Shown here one piece after another: positions 58,516 to 64,000 of a stretch of 64,000 bases of DNA. This DNA is from Oleomonas cavernae (GTDB lineage Bacteria; Pseudomonadota; Alphaproteobacteria; Zavarziniales; Zavarziniaceae): assembly GCF_003590945.1 (NCBI RefSeq), contig NZ_QYUK01000011.1, positions 2,074,001 through 2,138,000 on the forward strand. Direction: 5' to 3'. Each line of letters begins with the position of its first letter. Positions within the stretch are counted from its first letter, which is position 1. Under the pieces are notes generated by a model, which made no database searches, had not been told where the DNA came from, and saw only the letters and a list, made by a program, of their open reading frames with translations. Position numbers and translations under genes: made by a program.

Positions 58516-59232
58516 CTATTGCCCCGGGAACAGGATGGGTTTCACCGCGGCGCGGATGTCCGAAAAGGGCCGCGACTTGTTCAGGGCGTCGAGCACCGGA
58601 TCGGCGGCGGGCTTGTCGACCACCAGGCCCTTCTCGAACAGATCCTTGGCGCAGGCCAGCCAGTCCTCGATGATCGCCCGGCGGTCCTTGTCGGTCGCCA
58701 GGTGCTTGGGCGTCTGCCCCTTGAAGCCGACGCCGGCATAGGCGTCGAGCGCGGTCTGGATGTTCCGGCTCTTGCTCTCGTAGACATGGCGCAGCGTGGC
58801 CGCGGAGACCGTGGCCGCCGTGATGTCGCCAAGCGGGGCGGCCAGCCGGGTCTGACTGCCGACCTTCGTCCGCTTGGGCAGGTGGTAGACGAGATAGTTG
58901 TGGGTCTCGGCCGACTTCACCGCTTCACGCAGGGAGGGATCCGGGCTGTTCACGTTAGCGGCGTCGAACTTGTACATCTCGGCCGGTTCCACCTGGCCGA
59001 AGCCCACGGCAGAGCCGGCGCCCGTCTGGGGAATATTGTTGAACAGCGACTCTTCCCAGAAAATCGACAGGAGCAGGGCAAGGCCGGCATCGCGGCCGCT
59101 GTCGTCGTTGGCACCCCGCCAGCCCTTCCATTTGGCCAGGGCCAGGCCGACCGGGTTGATGATCCCGCTCGATTCGACCTTGGTGACGAACATCATGTAT
59201 TCCCAGCTTTTGCCGGGCATCGTCGCGGCCAT
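58516..59232 (-). CDS. Transglycosylase-like protein without signal peptide
   Basis: 238 residues; ATG 59232 is preceded by a strong GGGGGAGGAAG. Only a loose similarity to lysozyme-like SLT folds is seen: LLSIFWEESLFNN (E60, E61) and GAGSAVGFGQVEPAEMY (about 71-86), in the order catalytic Glu then G-x-GQ. No signal peptide, membrane helix or repeats. The C-terminal part (NIQTALDAYAGVGFKGQTP) may be helical. Function unknown; it could also be an effector or a phage-derived wall enzyme. It lies 65 bases downstream of cueR on the same strand. Confidence 0.5.
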   Translation of the reverse strand: MAATMPGKSWEYMMFVTKVESSGIINPVGLALAKWKGWRGANDDSGRDAGLALLLSIFWEESLFNNIPQTGAGSAVGFGQVEPAEMYKFDAANVNSPDPSLREAVKSAETHNYLVYHLPKRTKVGSQTRLAAPLGDITAATVSAATLRHVYESKSRNIQTALDAYAGVGFKGQTPKHLATDKDRRAIIEDWLACAKDLFEKGLVVDKPAADPVLDALNKSRPFSDIRAAVKPILFPGQ

Positions 59233-59297
59233 TGTCTTCCTCCCCCAAAGGCCGCTTCAGCATTGGGCGAAACAGGGGTCGGGGCAAGTGGCGCCCG

Positions 59298-59713
59298 TCA
59301 CTGTTTGCCGCAATTCCCGCCCGGCCCCTGCCCCGCCAGATCGTCCAGGATCGGGCAATCGGGCCGGTCGTCGCCGTGGCAGGCCTCGGCCAGGTGGCTC
59401 AGCGTCCGGCTCATGGCCTGGAGTTCCGCGATCTTGCGCTCCAGCGCCGCGACATGGTCGAGGGCCATTTGCTTCACCTCGGCCGAGGCCCGGCCCCGGT
59501 CGCGCCACAGGTCCAGCAGGCCGCCGATCGCCTCGAGCGAAAAGCCCAAGTCGCGGCCCGGCGAATGAAGCGCAGGCTTTCGACATCGCGCGGCTGATAG
59601 CGGCGATAGCCGGCATCGCTGCGCGGCGCCGCGGCCAGCAGCCCGATCGACTCATAGTGGCGGATCATCTTGGCCGAAACGCCCGAGGCGTCGGCCGCCT
59701 GGCCGATATTCAT
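59298..59713 (-). pseudogene. cueR: CueR-type MerR regulator, frameshifted
   Basis: Copper-responsive MerR-family activator. The N-terminal frame has the helix-turn-helix ([20 protein letters not shown]) and [18 protein letters not shown]. The C-terminal frame has [14 protein letters not shown], the dimerisation helix and a copper-binding loop CHGDDRPDC with the C-x7-C spacing of CueR. A G run near 59555-59556 lacks one base; the repaired junction is [15 protein letters not shown]. It overlaps the copA stop by four bases (59710-59713). Probable targets are the two CueR-type promoters upstream. Confidence 0.9.
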
Positions 59714-61869
59714 GGGGCAACCTCCGTGAGATGGGCGCGCCAGCGGCGCAGCAGCAGGGCATTGCCCAGCACGCTGACACTGGAGGCCGCCATGGCGACG
59801 CCGGCGACGATGGGCGAGAGCAGGCCCAGGGCGGCCAGCGGGATGCCGACGACATTATAGGCAAAGGCCCAGAACAGGTTGGAGCGGATCTTGGCCGCCA
59901 CCGCCGCGGCCAGGTCGAGCGCCGCCGGCACCAGCAGGGGGTCGGGCCGCATCAGGGTAATGCCGGCGGTTGCCATCGCCACGTCGACACCGCCCGCCAT
60001 GGCGATGCCGAGATCGGCCGCGGCCAGGGCCGGGGCATCGTTCAGGCCGTCGCCGACCATGGCCACCACCTTGCCGTCGGCGCGCAAGCGGTCGATCGCC
60101 GCCGCCTTGTCGCCCGGCAAAACTTCGGCCTCGACCTGTTCGATCCCCAGGCGGCCGGCGATGGCCTGCGCCGCCGCCCGCCGGTCGCCCGAGATCAGGG
60201 CCGTGGCGATGCCGCGCCGATGCAACTCGGCGATGGCCGCGGCGCTGCCGGGCCGGAGCGCATCCTCGAAGGCGAAGCGCGCCAGCATGACGGCACCCGC
60301 GGCATCGCGCCGGACCAGGACGCTCTCGCTGGCGCCGGGCCGCAGCGGCGCGGCGGCAGGAATGCCCGCCTCCAGGGCGGCGCGCTCGCTGCCCAGCAGA
60401 TAGTCGGCGCCTTCGACCGTGCCGGTGACGCCGCGCCCCGACAGGTCGCGCCCTTCCGCAACCTTGGGGATCTTGAGGTTGCGCGCCTCGGCGGCCTCGA
60501 TCAGGGCCCGGGCCAGCGGATGGCTGCTGCTGGCCTGCAAGGCGGCGGCGATGGCCAGCGCATGCGCCTCGTCCGCGGCTTCGACCGCCACCAGGCGCGG
60601 CTTGCCCTGGGTCAGGGTGCCGGTCTTGTCGAACACCACCACATCGACCTGCCGCGCCGCCTCCAGGGCCGCCGGGTCGCGGATCAGGATGCCGTTGCGC
60701 GCGGCCAGGCCAGTGCCGACCATCAAGGCGGCCGGCGTCGCCAGGCCCAGGGCGCAGGGGCAGGCGATCACCAGCACCGCCACGCCGTGGATGATGGCGT
60801 CCTCGGCAGAGGCACCGGCGACGAGCCAGGCCAGCATGGCAGCCAGGGCGATGACCACCACCACGGGCACGAAGATCGCGGAGATCCGGTCGACCAGGCG
60901 CTGGATCGGCGGCTTGGCCCCCTGTGCCGCGGCCACCATGCGCATGACGCTGCCCAGGAAGGCCTGCTCGCCGATCGCGCCGACCCGCACCACCAGTCGC
61001 CCCTCGCCGTTCACCGCGCCGCCCACGACCGTGTCGCCGGGGTGCTTGGGCACCGGCAGGCTCTCCCCGGTCAGCAGGGCCTCGTCGACGGCGCTCGCCC
61101 CCGCTTGCACCGTGCCATCGGCCGGCAGGCGCGCGCCCGCACGCACGACCACCAGATCGCCCGGCCGCAACTCGTCGGCCGCGACCTCGACCTCGTTGCC
61201 GGCAGCATCGAGGCGGAGCGCGCGGTCCGGCCGCAGGGCGGCCAGGGCGCGCAGGGCCGCCCCCGTCTCGCGCTTGGCCCGGGCCTCCAGGTGCTTGCCC
61301 AGCAGGACCAGGGTGATGACCGCGGCCGAGGCCTCGAAATAGAGGTGATGGTCGCCGTGGGTCAGCAGCAGGTAAAGGCTCAAGCCATAGGCCGCGGTGG
61401 TGCCCAGCGCCACCAGCAGGTCCATGTTGCCGGCCCCGGCGCGCAGGGCCCTGTAGCCATGAACATAGAAGCGCCAGCCCAGGCCCAGTTGGACGATGCT
61501 GGCCAGGGCCAGTTGCCACCAGCCGGGCAGCATCAGGCCGAGATCGAACGGCGCCAGCAACATCGGCAGGACCAGCGGCAAGGTCAGGAGCACCGCGGCC
61601 GCGACCTCGGCCAGGCGCGGGGCACCGGCCCCGGTCTCCAGGGCCGGGTCGAAGGCATCCGCCACCACCCGGGCACCATAACCCGTGGCCTCGACCGCGG
61701 CGACCAGGGCCGTCTTGTCGCTCGAGCCCTCCACCCGGGCGGTTTCCGTCGCCAGGTTGACGTCGGCCCGGGCAACCCCGGGGACAGCCGCCAGCGATTT
61801 CTCGATTCGCGACACGCAGGCAGCACAGGTCATGCCGTCGATCTTCAGGGTGATGCTCGCCGTGGTCAT
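59710..61869 (-). CDS. copA: Cu(I)-exporting P-type ATPase CopA
   Basis: 719 residues. One N-terminal HMA metal-binding domain ([18 protein letters not shown], CxxC), eight membrane helices, the CPC copper site in [14 protein letters not shown], phosphorylation motif [11 protein letters not shown] and the [18 protein letters not shown] nucleotide motif. Exports Cu(I) from the cytoplasm. Followed by cueR (four-base overlap); transcription should start from the CueR-type promoter at 61903-61926. Confidence 0.98.
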   Translation of the reverse strand: MTTASITLKIDGMTCAACVSRIEKSLAAVPGVARADVNLATETARVEGSSDKTALVAAVEATGYGARVVADAFDPALETGAGAPRLAEVAAAVLLTLPLVLPMLLAPFDLGLMLPGWWQLALASIVQLGLGWRFYVHGYRALRAGAGNMDLLVALGTTAAYGLSLYLLLTHGDHHLYFEASAAVITLVLLGKHLEARAKRETGAALRALAALRPDRALRLDAAGNEVEVAADELRPGDLVVVRAGARLPADGTVQAGASAVDEALLTGESLPVPKHPGDTVVGGAVNGEGRLVVRVGAIGEQAFLGSVMRMVAAAQGAKPPIQRLVDRISAIFVPVVVVIALAAMLAWLVAGASAEDAIIHGVAVLVIACPCALGLATPAALMVGTGLAARNGILIRDPAALEAARQVDVVVFDKTGTLTQGKPRLVAVEAADEAHALAIAAALQASSSHPLARALIEAAEARNLKIPKVAEGRDLSGRGVTGTVEGADYLLGSERAALEAGIPAAAPLRPGASESVLVRRDAAGAVMLARFAFEDALRPGSAAAIAELHRRGIATALISGDRRAAAQAIAGRLGIEQVEAEVLPGDKAAAIDRLRADGKVVAMVGDGLNDAPALAAADLGIAMAGGVDVAMATAGITLMRPDPLLVPAALDLAAAVAAKIRSNLFWAFAYNVVGIPLAALGLLSPIVAGVAMAASSVSVLGNALLLRRWRAHLTEVAP

Positions 61870-61902
61870 GTCATGCCTCGATTACCTATGGCCTCAGCGG
61901 AC

Positions 61903-61926
61903 ACCTTCCAAAGATGGGAAGGTCAA
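61903..61926 (-). promoter_or_regulatory. CueR operator/promoter of copA
   Basis: ACCTTCC-N7-GGAAGGT (61903-61923) is a perfect CueR-type inverted repeat. On the minus strand TTGACC (complement of 61921-61926) is followed by a 19-base spacer, the stretched spacing typical of MerR-family promoters, and then TCCGCT as the weak -10, in the place where E. coli copA has TAACCT. Confidence 0.75.
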
Positions 61927-61942
61927 GCGGAAATTTCCACTC

Positions 61943-61973
61943 TTGACCTTCCCACGATGGGAAACCCCATCTT
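61943..61973 (+). promoter_or_regulatory. CueR operator/promoter of copZ
   Basis: TTGACC (61943-61948), a 19-base spacer and CATCTT (61968-61973). Within the spacer ACCTTCC-N7-GGAAACC is a CueR-type dyad with a weaker right arm. The predicted start near 61980 is 23 bases before copZ ATG 62003. Confidence 0.72.
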
Positions 61974-62002
61974 CGTGGGCGAGCGCAACGGAGTTCTGAG
62001 CG

Positions 62003-62203
62003 ATGCAAACGATGAAAGTGACCGGCATGACCTGCGGCGGCTGCGCCAAGGCGGTGGAGCGGGCGGTGGGCACCGTCGCCCCCAATGCCGGCCCGAAGGT
62101 TGATCTGGCGGCCGGCGAGGTCAGCTTTGCCGACGGCGTCGACGCCAATCTGGTCGCCCAGGCCATCCAGCGCGCGGGTTTCGAGGCTGGACAGGCGACC
62201 TGA
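62003..62203 (+). CDS. copZ: Copper chaperone CopZ (HMA domain)
   Basis: 66 residues: MKVTGMTCGGCAKAVERAV with the CxxC Cu(I) ligands, and AQAIQRAGFEAGQAT closing the ferredoxin-like fold. Delivers Cu(I) to CopA and perhaps CueR. Divergent from copA, with its own CueR-type promoter, so a copper pulse should induce both. Confidence 0.95.
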   Translation: MQTMKVTGMTCGGCAKAVERAVGTVAPNAGPKVDLAAGEVSFADGVDANLVAQAIQRAGFEAGQAT

Positions 62204-62261
62204 GCAACCGCGCTGCACAATGGGTCTTGACCCGCAACCGGCGGCACGTTCCCTTGTCGCC

Positions 62262-62939
62262 ATGGATCGCGTCACGCCTCTTTATGGATTGGTCTTGCTC
62301 CTGGCCATGGCCGGCTGTGCCCTGGAAGAACCAGGCGCGCCGGCCGCCAGCATTACACCGGCAGCGGCCGTCCCGCAGCAGCCGCCGGTGATGCCCACGC
62401 GCCGGCCCGCGCCCAAGCCGGTCACCCTGTCGCCGGCACCGGCCACGGCGGCGGCGGTCCCCGCCCCCGCCCCGCTGACGAGCCCCGCCCCGGTCGAGGA
62501 CCGCCTGGCCGCCACGGCGCCCCCACCGCCAGCCGCGGCCCCGCCCGCCCCGAGCCGGGTGCGGCCGCGCTCCGCCCCGCCGGGGATCAACCTGTCGCTG
62601 CGCACGCCCTCGCTGCTGCCCAAGGTGCCCGGCACCGTGACCCTGGCGATCGAGGCCAAGCTCAGCAACGACGGCAACCTCGACGCCCTGCTGTCGGTGC
62701 CGACGGCCTGCGATGTCGTGGCCTGGGAAATCGTCGACCGCGCCAACCAGGTCCTGCTGTCCAAGGAGCCGGCCATCTGCGCCCAGGTCGTCGCCGAATC
62801 GACCCTGCGCCCGGGCGAAATCCTGGTGGCACGCGACCGCATCGAAGTGCCGGGCGACAGCCTCACCGCCGGCGGGCGCTACCGCCTGCGCTATGCCTTC
62901 TGGGGCGCGGTCGCAGAAGCGGACATAGCGGTGCAGTAG
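62262..62939 (+). CDS. Pro/Ala-rich outer-membrane or periplasmic lipoprotein
   Basis: 225 residues from ATG 62262. A lipobox LAMAGC (Cys about 19) follows a signal peptide. Residues 20-100 are a Pro/Ala/Thr-rich linker of low complexity. The C-terminal 120 residues fold as beta strands (LAIEAKLSNDGNLDALLSVP; GGRYRLRYAFWGAVAEADIAV) similar to intracellular proteinase inhibitor (BsuPI)-like domains, though the match is by pattern only. Location near copZ may be incidental. Confidence 0.75.
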   Translation: MDRVTPLYGLVLLLAMAGCALEEPGAPAASITPAAAVPQQPPVMPTRRPAPKPVTLSPAPATAAAVPAPAPLTSPAPVEDRLAATAPPPPAAAPPAPSRVRPRSAPPGINLSLRTPSLLPKVPGTVTLAIEAKLSNDGNLDALLSVPTACDVVAWEIVDRANQVLLSKEPAICAQVVAESTLRPGEILVARDRIEVPGDSLTAGGRYRLRYAFWGAVAEADIAVQ

Positions 62940-62961
62940 CGCTGCCGAAGAGCCTGGCTCC

Positions 62962-64000
62962 TCACGAGAACCGGTTAGCCTTGGGGAAACCGCGCGGTGC
63001 CAGGCGGCCGGCGCCGGCCCGCGTGCCCATCCAGTCGGCCAGGTTGGTCTCGACCTTGGTGCCGGTGCCGTAGGGCCAGGACAGGCCCGCGGCCAAGGTG
63101 AACACCTTGGTGTCGGCCAGGCCGCCGTCCTTGTACTTCTGCAAGGTGACACCGCGGCCGCGGGCCAGCTCCGGCACCTCGGCCAGCGGGAAGACCAGCA
63201 GCTTGCGGTTCTCGCCCACGACGGCGACATGGTCGCCCTCGACCACGGTGCAGATCATCGCCTCGGCGCCTTCGCCCGGGGTCATCACCTGCTTGCCGGC
63301 CCGGGTCTGGGCGATGACCTCGTCTTCCGCCACGATGAAACCCTTGCCGTCGCTGGCCGCCAGCAGCAGCTTGCGCCCCGGCTTGTGGACGAAGATGGCG
63401 ACGATATCCTGGTCGTTGGCGAGGTCGACCATCAGGCGGATCGGCTCGCCATGGCCGCGCCCGCCCGGCAGCTTGTCGCCGCCCAGTGTGAAGAAGCGGC
63501 CGTTGGTGGCGAAGACGAGCAGCTTGTCGGTGGTCTCGGCCTTGACCATGAAACGGCCATGGTCACCTTCCTTGAAGCGCACGTCGGCGTCGCTGTCGAC
63601 ATGGCCCTTCAGCGCCCGGATCCAGCCCTTGGAGGAGCAGACCACGGTGATGGGCTCGCGTTCGATGAAGGCGGTCGAGGGCAGGTCCATCGCCTGGGGC
63701 GCCTCGGCAAAGCTGGTGCGGCGCTTGCCCAGCGGCGTGTCCTCGCCGAATTCCTTGCCGATTTCGCCGACCGCCTTGGCCACCGCCTTGCGCTGGAGGG
63801 CGGGTTCGGCCACCAGTTTTTCCAGCGCCGCGCGCTCCTTGGTCAGGCCGTCGAATTCCTTGCGGATCTCGAATTCCTCGAGCTTGCGCAGGGAGCGCAG
63901 GCGCATGTTGAGGATCGCCTCGGCCTGGACGTCGCTCAGCTCGAAGCGCTTCATCAGCGCGGGCTTGGGCTGTTCCTCCTCGCGGATGATGGCGATCACC
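62962..64000 (-). CDS. parC: DNA topoisomerase IV subunit A, C-terminal part
   Basis: Partial: the gene runs off the window end. The retained 345 residues cover the coiled-coil tail of the breakage-reunion domain (QAEAILNMRLRSLRKLEEFE) and the beta-pinwheel C-terminal domain with pinwheel strands such as LLVFATNGRFFTLGGDKLPG and KLLLAASDGKGFIVAEDEVI. GKEFGEDTPLGKRRTSFAEA fits alphaproteobacterial ParC better than GyrA, and no GyrA-box (QRRGGKG) is seen. Confidence 0.95.
   Translation of the reverse strand, partial: VIAIIREEEQPKPALMKRFELSDVQAEAILNMRLRSLRKLEEFEIRKEFDGLTKERAALEKLVAEPALQRKAVAKAVGEIGKEFGEDTPLGKRRTSFAEAPQAMDLPSTAFIEREPITVVCSSKGWIRALKGHVDSDADVRFKEGDHGRFMVKAETTDKLLVFATNGRFFTLGGDKLPGGRGHGEPIRLMVDLANDQDIVAIFVHKPGRKLLLAASDGKGFIVAEDEVIAQTRAGKQVMTPGEGAEAMICTVVEGDHVAVVGENRKLLVFPLAEVPELARGRGVTLQKYKDGGLADTKVFTLAAGLSWPYGTGTKVETNLADWMGTRAGAGRLAPRGFPKANRFS

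Overview
The window is high-GC, densely packed DNA from an alphaproteobacterial chromosome. The evidence is gene content and order: rpoD-dnaG, yqeY-carA-carB-greA, comF-grxC-nitrilase-DUF1178 and mutT-GNAT-argJ-parvulin-secA are arrangements I know from alphaproteobacteria, and the RpoD, EttA and ParC sequences look alphaproteobacterial. A Rhodospirillales-like organism is my best guess, but genus cannot be read from the sequence. No rRNA, tRNA, CRISPR array or complete insertion sequence was seen.

Layout. 0.2-1 kb: a VapBC toxin-antitoxin pair converging on rpoD. 1-12.6 kb: housekeeping (rpoD, dnaG, yqeY, carAB, greA), interrupted by a YceI/cytochrome b561/YceI operon. 12.7-18.1 kb: a minus-strand string (diguanylate cyclase, comF, grxC, a frameshifted nitrilase-family hydrolase, DUF1178) with two paralogous LprI-like secreted proteins inserted. 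18.3-24.1 kb: a methyltransferase, an orphan antitoxin with a truncated ParE toxin, DUF533, DUF1993, mutT, GNAT, argJ and a parvulin isomerase. 24.4-27.8 kb: secA and a small Cys-rich periplasmic protein.

Accessory part. 27.8-30.2 kb holds a three-gene cell-wall-lysis-like cassette: a small membrane protein, an M15-type peptidase and a membrane-anchored GH19-type muramidase. It is followed divergently by the holin-like lrgAB pair. 33.7-41.4 kb is iron-themed: an orphan Fe(III)-binding protein with a Fur-like inverted repeat, and an imelysin/di-haem DUF1111/imelysin/DUF1513 operon. 41.5-42.3 kb carries a two-gene unit, a 71-residue basic protein plus a nucleoside-deoxyribosyltransferase/TIR-like protein, resembling a defence or toxin module. 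TerC, DUF4112 and SapC family genes follow. 45.5-51.2 kb has three tandem paralogous RTX (GGxGxD) secreted proteins without a local type I secretion system. A Zur-box-controlled CobW GTPase and a TctABC solute transporter come next. After a CRP-like site lies a CHASE2-adenylate cyclase operon. The window ends with a CueR/CopA/CopZ copper module, a lipoprotein and the 3' part of parC.

Sequence quality. At least five genes (nitrilase, alpha/beta hydrolase, DUF1513, the FecR-like gene before the cyclase, and cueR), and probably the start of the cyclase, are each broken by the loss of exactly one G or C in a G/C run. This looks more like consensus error in homopolymers than biological decay, so these genes should be treated as possibly intact. 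Dispersed inverted repeats lie at several convergent gene ends.
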